Source: Gammaproteobacteria bacterium (lineage in GTDB: Bacteria > Pseudomonadota > Gammaproteobacteria > Competibacterales > Competibacteraceae). From it: a stretch of 25,005 nt of DNA. Shown here piece by piece: positions 1-7,506 of the stretch. Below the pieces are notes generated by a model. It was given only the letters and a program-made list of their open reading frames with translations. It was not told the origin of the DNA and searched no databases. The stretch spans positions 1-25,005 of the forward strand of contig PWUP01000286.1 in the NCBI GenBank assembly GCA_003562535.1, written 5' to 3'. Numbering within the stretch: position 1 is the stretch's first letter; each line of letters opens with the position of its first letter. A program made the position numbers and the translations under genes.

Positions 1-427
1 GGTTAACAAAGAAACCGCCCTCGTCGTAGAGCAAAAATTTATACAATTCCGCAACCACGTTACGATCCGCACACCCTAGCCCGGCTATGACCTCAGCGAT
101 AATATCCGAGAGCAGTTGGGGCCAGACTTTACCTCCCAGCTCAACTTTATCGGCATTAACTTGCCACACTTTACGCACTGAGGTATCCAGCAGGGTGGCC
201 TCGCCACGACCATAAGGTGCTCGTTCAGCATGATCCGCAATGGCTTGCGCTTGAGCGGCTGTCAGAGGCCATGATAATACGCCAACATCCTTGAGGGTGA
301 TTTTGGGCAGTGGCGTTTGCATGCGCCCAAACGCATGATAGTCACCCGGTCGCTCCACAGCCGCTAGAATCTGTTCTAGCTCACCGAGTTGTCGATTGTA
401 TTCAATAGCGATCGGTGGATGAGCCAT
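1..427 (-). CDS. 2-oxoglutarate/Fe(II)-dependent oxygenase, N-terminal part (runs off the window)
   Basis: The frame opens with ATG at 427-425 and stays open for 142 codons to the window edge, so the C-terminal part is missing. The visible protein contains a stretch reading APYGRGEATLLDTSVRKVW (about residues 69-87) and ends in AELYKFLLYDEGGFF. From memory of the family, these resemble the N-terminal region and the strand before the first iron ligand of 2OG-Fe(II) oxygenases related to eukaryotic prolyl 4-hydroxylase-like proteins. The HxD...H iron site would lie outside the window, so catalytic competence cannot be judged. The start lies 4 nt after the stop of the upstream dehydrogenase, with AAGGA 8 nt before the ATG, which suggests co-transcription. 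The substrate is unknown. Confidence 0.6.
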   Translation of the reverse strand, partial: MAHPPIAIEYNRQLGELEQILAAVERPGDYHAFGRMQTPLPKITLKDVGVLSWPLTAAQAQAIADHAERAPYGRGEATLLDTSVRKVWQVNADKVELGGKVWPQLLSDIIAEVIAGLGCADRNVVAELYKFLLYDEGGFFVN

Positions 428-431
428 ACTA

Positions 432-1307
432 TTAATCCTTCAACAACTGAATCAAGCTAGAAGTGTCTTGCCGTTTGCCGCCTCGGGCTACGATCTGGGC
501 GTAGAATTGGTCAACCAATGCGGTAACTGGCAAGCGTGAACCATTGCGCCGGGCTTCGTCAAGACAGATACTGAGATCTTTACGCATCCATTCAACGGCA
601 AAGCCAAAATCGAATTGGTTGGTAATCATGGTCGAGCCGCGATTTTCCATTTGCCACGATTGGGCGGCACCCTTGCAAATCACATCCAGCACCTGGGCGG
701 AATCCAAACCGGCATGTTCGCTAAAGGCCAACGCTTCGGACAAACCTTGGAGCAGACCGGCAATAGCAATTTGATTGACCATTTTAGTGAGCTGGCCACT
801 GCCCACAGGCCCCATTAAGGTCACGGCTCGGGCATAGTGATTAAGCAGCGGCTGGGCTTGGGCAAAGGTGTCCGGTTCACCACCGACCATAATCGTCAGG
901 GCACCATTTTCCGCCCCCACTTGCCCTCCAGAAACCGGGGCATCGAGAAAGCGCAGACCGCGCTGGCGACAGGCCGCATCGATTTCACGCGCCACCGCAG
1001 CCGAAGCGGTGGTGTGATCGACAATTGTCGCACCAGCCGCTGCGCCAGCTAAAATACCGTCATCACCATACATGACCGCACGGATATCCTCATCATTACC
1101 CACGCACAGGGCAATGAGCTCACATCCGGCAGCCGCCTCGCGGGGAGTATCACAGGCCGTTCCCGGATAGCTGGTTGTCCACCGTACCGCCTTGTCAGGA
1201 CTCCGATTATAGACTTGAACGATATGTCCGGCTTGAGCCAAATGCCCCGCCATCGGAAACCCCATCACTCCTAGGCCGATAAACGCAATACGCTGCGGTT
1301 GACTCAC
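432..1307 (-). CDS. NAD(P)-dependent beta-hydroxyacid dehydrogenase (3-hydroxyisobutyrate dehydrogenase / tartronate semialdehyde reductase family)
   Basis: A 291-residue protein of normal length for this family, which reversibly oxidises short beta-hydroxyacids in the cytoplasm. An N-terminal Rossmann fold shows FIGLGVMG (residues 9-16). An N-R-S sequence at 34-36, after the second strand, is a pattern that usually goes with NADP(H). The substrate-binding signature DAPVSGG is at 122-128. The catalytic lysine is in GQLTKMVNQ (K175, with N178 nearby), followed by the all-helical C-terminal domain. The start codon is GTG, supported by AGGAGGG six nt upstream. Exact substrate cannot be read from sequence: hydroxyisobutyrate, tartronate semialdehyde, succinic semialdehyde and related compounds are all possible. 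It sits between a Nudix hydrolase gene (48 nt upstream) and an oxygenase gene (4 nt downstream), which gives no firm pathway. Confidence 0.88.
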   Translation of the reverse strand: MSQPQRIAFIGLGVMGFPMAGHLAQAGHIVQVYNRSPDKAVRWTTSYPGTACDTPREAAAGCELIALCVGNDEDIRAVMYGDDGILAGAAAGATIVDHTTASAAVAREIDAACRQRGLRFLDAPVSGGQVGAENGALTIMVGGEPDTFAQAQPLLNHYARAVTLMGPVGSGQLTKMVNQIAIAGLLQGLSEALAFSEHAGLDSAQVLDVICKGAAQSWQMENRGSTMITNQFDFGFAVEWMRKDLSICLDEARRNGSRLPVTALVDQFYAQIVARGGKRQDTSSLIQLLKD

Positions 1308-1313
1308 ACTACA

Positions 1314-1320
1314 CCCTCCT
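1314..1320 (-). promoter_or_regulatory. Ribosome binding site fixing a GTG start
   Basis: The minus strand reads AGGAGGG, a near-perfect Shine-Dalgarno sequence, with a 6-nt spacer to the GTG at 1307-1305. It supports GTG as the true start of the beta-hydroxyacid dehydrogenase, five codons before the Rossmann strand begins. Confidence 0.75.
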
Positions 1321-1355
1321 GTTTTACTCGATGATGGCTACAATGTAGCACAACT

Positions 1356-2249
1356 CTACTGCGGAAAACGGGCAAGCTGCGCATCACGCTGGTGTAAACC
1401 ACTCAGCAACTCCAGATAATCCGGCTCAGCGACTGGATCGATGTAACCGTGGCGAATGAAAAAATCAATCAACACCAAAGCACAGTTAAATTTAAAATCG
1501 CGGGTATCACGCACAATCTCCAACACCTGCTCTACTGGCCACAGGTAAAATGCCTCGACTTCACGGTCTGTATTCACCGGCATAAAGTCTGGTGGTAATT
1601 CCAAATCAAAACAGTAAATCACATCCGGCCGCAAACCGGCTCTGGTTTGTAAACAATAGCTCACGGCTCCGACTGGCCGAGCACGACGCGCTACTGTCTC
1701 AGGCACCGCCGCTTCTTCAGCACATTCTTTGATCACATTATCTAATAGGCCAATGCCAGCGGGCTGACCACCGGCCACCATTTGATCTAATTTACCGGCG
1801 GCATTGGGTTTACTTGGTGAGCGCCGAGCAATCCACAACAATAAATCATTGCCCTGACGCACATAGCCGTTAATATGCACACCGTAACCACTAATGCCAA
1901 ACTGTTGCACAGCGGCTCGCTCGATCTGTAACAATGGAGGGTCGGTAAACCGCTGGTTAACTGCGTAGCGCTCACCCCACCAATAAGCACCGAGCTGCCC
2001 GCTGGCGCGCAGAGCCGCGATGACCTCAGCGACAGCCTCAGTACGCACCGCCTCGGGTGTCGTAGGCGCATCTAAAGGGGGAGCTAAACCGACAGCCGTA
2101 TCGGTCACTGCAAAGACCTGGGGCCACTGGCGTAACTGTACGGCAAGGTCATCACGGATCAATCCCATGCGCTGCCCGGCAATGCGCAAGGGGCGAAAAC
2201 CGTCAGGATGACAATGATTGCACTCGTGAATTCGATCAAGAAAACTCAT
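1356..2249 (-). CDS. Nudix hydrolase with N-terminal DUF4743 domain (Tnr3-like)
   Basis: A 297-residue protein with two parts. Residues about 1-120 match my memory of the DUF4743 module that precedes the Nudix domain in plant and yeast proteins. Residues about 120-280 form the Nudix domain, with WIARRSPSKPNAAGKLDQ (139-156) leading into the Nudix box at 160-182. The box has the metal-binding core KECAEE (175-180), but isoleucine (I166) stands where the consensus has the first glutamate and alanine (A182) where it has the last glycine. Eukaryotic relatives are reported to dephosphorylate damaged thiamine diphosphate analogues such as oxythiamine diphosphate, so a clean-up role in thiamine metabolism is a reasonable inference, not proven here. 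GCAGG lies 9 nt before the ATG. It is the first gene after the argJ hairpin and has its own candidate promoter. Confidence 0.85.
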   Translation of the reverse strand: MSFLDRIHECNHCHPDGFRPLRIAGQRMGLIRDDLAVQLRQWPQVFAVTDTAVGLAPPLDAPTTPEAVRTEAVAEVIAALRASGQLGAYWWGERYAVNQRFTDPPLLQIERAAVQQFGISGYGVHINGYVRQGNDLLLWIARRSPSKPNAAGKLDQMVAGGQPAGIGLLDNVIKECAEEAAVPETVARRARPVGAVSYCLQTRAGLRPDVIYCFDLELPPDFMPVNTDREVEAFYLWPVEQVLEIVRDTRDFKFNCALVLIDFFIRHGYIDPVAEPDYLELLSGLHQRDAQLARFPQ

Positions 2250-2273
2250 AGTATGAGACCTGCATTAAAAAAT

Positions 2274-2302
2274 CTTATAGGTATAGCCGTTCGCCCTAAT
2301 AA
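2274..2302 (-). promoter_or_regulatory. Candidate sigma-70 promoter of the Nudix gene
   Basis: On the minus strand a -35-like TTATTA (2302-2297, 3 of 6 matches) and a -10-like TATAAG (2279-2274, 5 of 6) are 17 nt apart. This would start transcription near 2267, about 18 nt before the Nudix ATG. The good -10 and the 155-nt gap from argJ favour a promoter; the weak -35 keeps it tentative. Confidence 0.3.
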
Positions 2303-2322
2303 CCAGACCCATGATCATCGCT

Positions 2323-2354
2323 TAGCCCCTTCCCATGTATGGGGGAAAGGGCTA
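2323..2354 (-). terminator. Hairpin downstream of argJ, possible weak terminator
   Basis: TAGCCC (2323-2328) pairs with GGGCTA (2349-2354). After one C/A mismatch the stem continues with TTCCC against GGGAA-type pairing, around a short ATGTATG loop. It sits 51-82 nt past the argJ stop, in the only sizeable gap of the left end. Neither strand has a T-run directly after the stem, so it is not a classical intrinsic terminator. It may slow or process the secA-argJ transcript instead. Confidence 0.35.
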
Positions 2355-2404
2355 GGGTGATTGATGGCTATATGAACCAGTGACAGCAACTTAGGCGTGG
2401 GCAT

Positions 2405-3595
2405 TCATGATCGATAATCGGCGTTAATGCTCACATAGTCGTGAGATAAATCGCTGGTCCAGATTCGGGCGCTGGCCGTGCCGCGTGATAAGCGGATACC
2501 CACGGTGATTTCAGGCCGATCCATAACGGCCTGCCCCTGTGGCTCCGTGTACTCAGCGGCCAGACCGCCACCGCGCACAATCGCGACCTCATCCAGATCG
2601 ATGTCCACCCGGCTGACATCAAGATCCGCTAAGCCCGCTCGACCGACAGCGGCCAGAATTCGTCCCCAGTTGGGGTCGGCTGCAAAAAACGCTGTCTTGA
2701 CCAAGGGCGAATGGGCAATGGTGTAAGCGACTTGCCGACATTCGGCCACGTCACGCCCTCCAGTCACCTCAATGGTCATGAACTTGCTAGCCCCTTCGGC
2801 ATCGCGAATCAAGGCTTGCGCCAGTTCACGGCATACTTGCATCAATAGATCAGTGAATGCCCCGCGTTGTTCAGAACCTATCACTACACCCGACCGCCCA
2901 GTGGCCAGTAGCAAACAGGCGTCATTGGTCGAGGTATCGCCATCGACAGTGATGGCATTGAACGACTCGGCCACCGCTGTGTGTAAGGTGGACTGCAATA
3001 GCTCAGTCGCCACGGCGGCATCCGTAGCGATAAAGGCCAGCATAGTGGCCATATTCGGGCAAATCATGCCCGCGCCTTTGGCCATGCCGGTGATGGTAAC
3101 AGGCTGCCCGGCTATGCGTACTTGGTGAGAAATCAGCTTAGGACGGGTATCCGTGGTTAAAATCCCCCAAGAGGCCGCCGCCCAGCCCTCAGCCGCTAAG
3201 GCCGCCACAGCCTGGGGAATAGCGGCTTGAATCCGTTCCACGGGTAACGGTTCGCCAATAACCCCAGTGGAAAACGGCAATACGGCGGATACTGGACAAC
3301 CCACTTGCTCTGCGAGGGCCGCACAACTGGCCCGAGCCACCCGCATACCCGGCTCACCGGTACCGGCATTGGCATTGCCGGTGTTGATCAACAGATAGCG
3401 CGGGGCGCGCTGAGCCAGATGCTCACGAGCCACGATGACCGGTGCGGCACAAAAGGCGTTACGGGTGAACACAGCCGCTGCGGTACTGCCCTCGGCGATT
3501 TCCATAATGACTAAATCACGCCGGTCAGGATAGCGAATCCCAGCGGCTGTAGTCCCTAAACGGATGCCCGCAATCGGCAATCCCCCGTCATTCAC
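2405..3595 (-). CDS. argJ: Bifunctional glutamate N-acetyltransferase / amino-acid acetyltransferase ArgJ
   Basis: ArgJ moves the acetyl group from N-acetylornithine to glutamate, closing the cyclic arginine pathway; bifunctional versions also use acetyl-CoA. The 396-residue length fits. The autocleavage motif is KGAGMICPNMATML, with the nucleophile Thr184 after Ala183. The oxyanion-hole pair Thr110-Gly111 lies in PFSTGVIG. The ending KTAFFAADPNWGRI...YVSINADYRS is typical of the family. The start is GTG at 3595-3593, which overlaps the secA stop in GTGA, so translation is probably coupled to secA. Whether it is mono- or bifunctional cannot be settled from sequence; an N-acetylglutamate synthase gene elsewhere would bear on this. 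Confidence 0.96.
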   Translation of the reverse strand: MNDGGLPIAGIRLGTTAAGIRYPDRRDLVIMEIAEGSTAAAVFTRNAFCAAPVIVAREHLAQRAPRYLLINTGNANAGTGEPGMRVARASCAALAEQVGCPVSAVLPFSTGVIGEPLPVERIQAAIPQAVAALAAEGWAAASWGILTTDTRPKLISHQVRIAGQPVTITGMAKGAGMICPNMATMLAFIATDAAVATELLQSTLHTAVAESFNAITVDGDTSTNDACLLLATGRSGVVIGSEQRGAFTDLLMQVCRELAQALIRDAEGASKFMTIEVTGGRDVAECRQVAYTIAHSPLVKTAFFAADPNWGRILAAVGRAGLADLDVSRVDIDLDEVAIVRGGGLAAEYTEPQGQAVMDRPEITVGIRLSRGTASARIWTSDLSHDYVSINADYRS

Positions 3596-6399
3596 GATAG
3601 GCGACCGTGACAGTATTTATATTTTTTTCCCGAACCACAGGGACAGGGTTCATTACGACCGATTTTACGGCCTTCGCGGACGAATGGCTCATGCGACGCA
3701 CCTGATGAGCGTTTGGCGGCGTCCTCAGCGGGATCTTCTGCCAACGCCGAACGGCTGCCAGCATGTTCATACTGCATTTCCCGCTCTAAAGGATTAGGGG
3801 GCGGTGGTGGTGCAGGCGGAGCTTGCTGGAACTGGAGGCGTGCCAACACGCTGACGGTCTCATGGCGAATCCGATCCAGCAAAGCGCTAAACATTTCAAA
3901 CGCTTCGCGCTTATATTCTTGTTTGGGATTCTTTTGGGCATAGCCGCGCAGGTGAATGCCTTGGCGCAGATAGTCCATCGCCGCCAAGTGCTCTTTCCAT
4001 TGAGTATCGAGCACCTGTAATAACACGGATTTTTCCAGTTGACGCATCGCCTGCGGGCCGACCAGTGATTCTTTATCGCCATAGTGGTTTTGCAGCTCGG
4101 CTACTATACGCAGCCGCAAGGGTTCTTCATGCAAATCCGTTTCGGTATCCAGCCAATCGCGAATGCTCGGTTTGAGTCCAAAGTCTTTTTCTAAGGCTTT
4201 TTCTAAGCCTTCCACATCCCACTGCTCTTCCAAACTTTGTGGGGGAATGTACTGATCGATGAGTTTATTGACGACCTCATCGCGCATCATGGCTAAAGAT
4301 TCGCTCAAATCGTCATTGACCAGCAGCTCATTACGCCACTGATAGACAAATTTGCGCTGATCATTCGCTACATCGTCAAATTCCAGCAGGTTTTTACGCA
4401 CATCGAAGTTATGGGCTTCGACCTTGCGCTGGGCGTTTTCAATCGCCCGACTTACCCAAGGGTGTTCAATGGCCTCACCGCGCTCCATGCCGATTTTCTG
4501 CATCAAACCGGACACCCGATCCGAGGCAAAAATGCGCATGAGGGTATCGTCCAATGAGAGATAAAACCGGCTGGAACCGGGATCACCCTGACGTCCAGAA
4601 CGCCCGCGCAACTGGTTATCAATCCGTCGCGATTCATGGCGCTCGGTGCCGATGATATGTAAGCCGCCCGCTTCGATAACCGTGTCATGACGTTGCTGCC
4701 ACTCGGCACGCACCTGCTCGCGCTGTGCTTCGCTGGTTTCAGGATTGAGCTCGTCGAGTTCTTTTTGCAGGTTACCGCCCAACACAATATCGGTACCGCG
4801 ACCGGCCATATTGGTGGCAATCGTCACCGTGCCAGGTCGCCCGGCCTGAGCCACGACTTCAGCTTCGCGATCATGCTGCTTGGCATTCAATACCTGATGA
4901 GCGATTTTCTCTTTTTTGAGTAATTTGGCCAGATACTCTGAGGTCTCAATCGAGGCAGTACCCACCAACACCGGTTGCTGGCGCTGCTGGCAGTCACGGA
5001 TGTCGGTGAGAATGGCCTCAAATTTCTCATCTTTACTCAGGTACACCAGATCTCCCATATCTTTGCGTATCATGGGTCGATCTGTGGGAATAATAACCAC
5101 TTCCAAGCCATAAATTTGCTGAAACTCAGGGGCTTCGGTATCCGCCGTACCGGTCATACCCGATAAGGTGTTGTACAAGCGGAAATAGTTTTGGAAGGTA
5201 ATCGAGGCCAGCGTCTGGTTTTCTGATTGAATCTTGACCCCTTCCTTAGCTTCAACCGCCTGATGCAGACCGTCCGACCAGCGCCGCCCTGGCATGGTGC
5301 GCCCAGTGAACTCATCCACAATAACCACCTGACCATCGCGGACAATATATTCCACATCGCGGTGGTACAGGGCATGAGCGCGTAACGACGCATTAAGATG
5401 ATGAAATAGAATCAGATTATTACTGTCGTAGAGACTCTCACCTTCTCGCAACAACCCCGATTCAGTCAGCAAACGCTCGGCTTTTTCATGGCCTAGCTCA
5501 GTCAGCATGACTTGTTTGGTTTTCAGATCTACGGTGTAATCACCGGTGTCCTCTTCTTCCTCAGAGGATTCTTGCTCCTGCAACAGCAAGTTGGGAACGA
5601 TGGTGTTGAGCTGGCGATACAGATCCGAGGATTCTTCAGCCGGCCCGGAGATAATCAAGGGAGTGCGGGCTTCGTCGATCAGAATCGAGTCAACCTCGTC
5701 CACGACGGCAAAATTCAAACCGCGTTGAGTTTTTTGCTCCAGAGCAAACGCCATATTATCGCGGAGATAATCAAAACCGAATTCATTATTGGTGCCATAG
5801 GTAATATCAGCGGCATAGGCTTCCCGACGCGTCACCGGGCGCAGGTGCGTATAGCCCCCCTCGCTGCCGTCGTAATCGGGGTCATAACGATACGAGCTGC
5901 TGTCAGGGCCACGCCCCCCCGAGGCGTTAATGATACCGACCGATAGCCCTAGGGCATGGTAAATCCGCCCCATCCAATTCGCATCACGGCGGGCGAGATA
6001 ATCGTTCACGGTGACCAAATGTGCCCCTTTGCCTTCCAGCGCATTGAGGTAGATCGCCAAGGTAGCGACCAGAGTTTTCCCCTCACCGGTTTTCATTTCG
6101 GCGATTTTGCCTTGATGCAACACCATACCGCCGATAAGCTGCACGTCAAAATGCCGCATATTCAAGGTGCGCTTACTGGTTTCGCGAACCACCGCAAACG
6201 CTTCAGGCAGCAGTTGGTCTAGGGTCTCGCCCTGCTCTAATCGTGCTCGAAACTCAGCCGTTTTGGCTTGCAGTGCCGCATCATCCAGCTCGGCAATAGC
6301 GGTTTCCAGCGCATTGATTTGCTCAACTGTACGCTGCAAGCGCTTGAGCACCCTATCGTTGCGACTCCCAAAAACTTTCTTAAAAACATTACTCAACAT
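3592..6399 (-). CDS. secA: Preprotein translocase ATPase SecA
   Basis: SecA drives unfolded preproteins through SecYEG at the inner membrane. The 935-residue protein shows Walker A in MKTGEGKTL (GEGKT 105-109), the DEVD Walker B motif at 234-237, the preprotein-binding and helical scaffold regions, the NMAGRGTDI and QLRGRSGRQGDPG motifs of the second nucleotide-binding fold, and a C-terminal zinc/SecB-binding tail with C919, C921, C930 and H931. The N-terminus (MLSNVFKKVFGSRNDR) matches the usual SecA start. An extra segment of about 30 residues (roughly 158-189) lies in NBD1 just before REAYAADITYGTNNEFGFDYLRDNM; E. coli SecA is shorter there. The gene lies 58 nt after lpxC, and no secM-like gene separates them. 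The Shine-Dalgarno sequence is weak. Confidence 0.98.
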   Translation of the reverse strand: MLSNVFKKVFGSRNDRVLKRLQRTVEQINALETAIAELDDAALQAKTAEFRARLEQGETLDQLLPEAFAVVRETSKRTLNMRHFDVQLIGGMVLHQGKIAEMKTGEGKTLVATLAIYLNALEGKGAHLVTVNDYLARRDANWMGRIYHALGLSVGIINASGGRGPDSSSYRYDPDYDGSEGGYTHLRPVTRREAYAADITYGTNNEFGFDYLRDNMAFALEQKTQRGLNFAVVDEVDSILIDEARTPLIISGPAEESSDLYRQLNTIVPNLLLQEQESSEEEEDTGDYTVDLKTKQVMLTELGHEKAERLLTESGLLREGESLYDSNNLILFHHLNASLRAHALYHRDVEYIVRDGQVVIVDEFTGRTMPGRRWSDGLHQAVEAKEGVKIQSENQTLASITFQNYFRLYNTLSGMTGTADTEAPEFQQIYGLEVVIIPTDRPMIRKDMGDLVYLSKDEKFEAILTDIRDCQQRQQPVLVGTASIETSEYLAKLLKKEKIAHQVLNAKQHDREAEVVAQAGRPGTVTIATNMAGRGTDIVLGGNLQKELDELNPETSEAQREQVRAEWQQRHDTVIEAGGLHIIGTERHESRRIDNQLRGRSGRQGDPGSSRFYLSLDDTLMRIFASDRVSGLMQKIGMERGEAIEHPWVSRAIENAQRKVEAHNFDVRKNLLEFDDVANDQRKFVYQWRNELLVNDDLSESLAMMRDEVVNKLIDQYIPPQSLEEQWDVEGLEKALEKDFGLKPSIRDWLDTETDLHEEPLRLRIVAELQNHYGDKESLVGPQAMRQLEKSVLLQVLDTQWKEHLAAMDYLRQGIHLRGYAQKNPKQEYKREAFEMFSALLDRIRHETVSVLARLQFQQAPPAPPPPPNPLEREMQYEHAGSRSALAEDPAEDAAKRSSGASHEPFVREGRKIGRNEPCPCGSGKKYKYCHGRLS

Positions 6400-6457
6400 T
6401 TAAAAATCACTACTCAGTTATATCGTAAACAAGGTGTTACCTAATAGCACTCGTCGT

Positions 6458-7372
6458 TTAGCCTGACAATGGCAGCGGCTGAAGAAAAGATAATGGGGTT
6501 TGACGAGCGTTGGTAAATGTGGCGATCTCCCAAGCCTTCTGATGGGTAAGTAAAGCGCGAGCAAGCTGATTATTTAAAGCGTGACCCGATTTATAGCCGC
6601 TCAATTGACCAATGAGCCCGTGACCTAATAGATAGAGATCACCAATAGCATCGAGTATTTTGTGGCGCACGAATTCGTCGTCGTAACGCAATCCGCCGGT
6701 ATTTAAAATGCGATAGTCATCGACCACTACCGCATTGTCCAAGCTGCCGCCTAACGCTAAGCGTTGTTCCCGCAGATATTCCAAATCACGCACAAAACCG
6801 AAGGTGCGGGCGCGACTGATTGCGGCGACAAACGAGGTGGTGGAGAAATCAATTTCGGCTGTCTGCTCTGTTTGCTTGATCACTGGATGATCAAAATCGA
6901 TAGCAAAGCGCACCTTAAATCCATTAAAAGGTTCAAGACGCACCCATTTATCGCCATCTCTCACGGTAATCGGGCGTTTGATCCGGATAAACCGCTTGGG
7001 TACATTCTGCTCAGCAATCCCTGCTGACTGAATTAAAAATACAAAGGGACTGGCACTGCCATCCATGATGGGCACTTCCGAGCCATTGACATCGACATAG
7101 GCATTATCGATACCTAAACCGGCAAAAGCGGCCATCAAATGCTCAACGGTAGACACACGATACCCCCCCTGTTGCAGCGTCGTTGACAACTGCGTAGCCC
7201 CGACATTATGGGCGCTAGCCTTAATGTCCCTGGGCACGGTACAGTCAATGCGCCGAAACACAATACCGGTATCGGGCGCAGCCGGACGCAGCACCAGACG
7301 TATTTTGTCACCCGTATGCAACCCAACTCCCGTTGCACGGATGATATTTCTTAGAGTTCTTTGCCTTATCAT
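6458..7372 (-). CDS. lpxC: UDP-3-O-acyl-N-acetylglucosamine deacetylase LpxC
   Basis: LpxC catalyses the committed, zinc-dependent step of lipid A synthesis in the cytoplasm. The 304-residue length is typical. Zinc ligands are visible as H78 (in STVEHLMAAF, beside the catalytic E77), H237 and D241 (in HKILDAIGD), and the catalytic H264 is in GYKSGHALNN. The start ATG at 7372-7370 has a strong GGGGAG six nt upstream. It follows ftsZ after 134 nt containing a probable promoter, the same layout as in E. coli, so expression need not depend on the dcw operon. FtsH-mediated control of LpxC acts through the C-terminus in E. coli; the tail here (FLQPLPLSG) differs and I draw no conclusion from it. 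Confidence 0.98.
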   Translation of the reverse strand: MIRQRTLRNIIRATGVGLHTGDKIRLVLRPAAPDTGIVFRRIDCTVPRDIKASAHNVGATQLSTTLQQGGYRVSTVEHLMAAFAGLGIDNAYVDVNGSEVPIMDGSASPFVFLIQSAGIAEQNVPKRFIRIKRPITVRDGDKWVRLEPFNGFKVRFAIDFDHPVIKQTEQTAEIDFSTTSFVAAISRARTFGFVRDLEYLREQRLALGGSLDNAVVVDDYRILNTGGLRYDDEFVRHKILDAIGDLYLLGHGLIGQLSGYKSGHALNNQLARALLTHQKAWEIATFTNARQTPLSFLQPLPLSG

Positions 7373-7404
7373 CGGTTACTCCCCGGCTGTGGCAGAAATC
7401 GGAC

Positions 7405-7449
7405 AATTGTTGCTATAATCAAACATAGCATATCACATTTGCAACAATT
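7405..7449 (-). promoter_or_regulatory. Probable lpxC promoter flanked by a 9-bp inverted repeat
   Basis: AATTGTTGC (7405-7413) and GCAACAATT (7441-7449) are perfect inverted copies with a 27-nt AT-rich centre. On the minus strand TTGCAA (7444-7439) and GATTAT (7420-7415) are 18 nt apart and could be -35 and -10, each with 4 of 6 matches. TGATATGCT in the same centre is an alternative extended -10. The region is 33-77 nt upstream of the lpxC ATG. A promoter is expected here by analogy with E. coli lpxC. The dyad could be an operator, but no regulator is known. Confidence 0.4.
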
Positions 7450-7506
7450 CTAACACGAATTCAGAACTCCAGCGCCTAACATGATAAGCTGCGTTAACGA
7501 CCGCAC

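Noticed and set aside
5512..5946. A 144-codon plus-strand open frame opposite secA
   Set aside because: It is antisense to conserved SecA sequence and lacks a plausible ribosome binding context or motif.
7414..7419. A perfect TATAAT on the plus strand upstream of lpxC
   Set aside because: No acceptable -35 lies 16-18 nt upstream on the plus strand, and no plus-strand gene follows. It is the reverse face of the minus-strand AT-rich promoter region.
7373..7506. Intrinsic terminator after ftsZ
   Set aside because: No GC-rich stem followed by T residues is present in the 134-nt gap; the long-range dyad has a 27-nt loop and no T-run.
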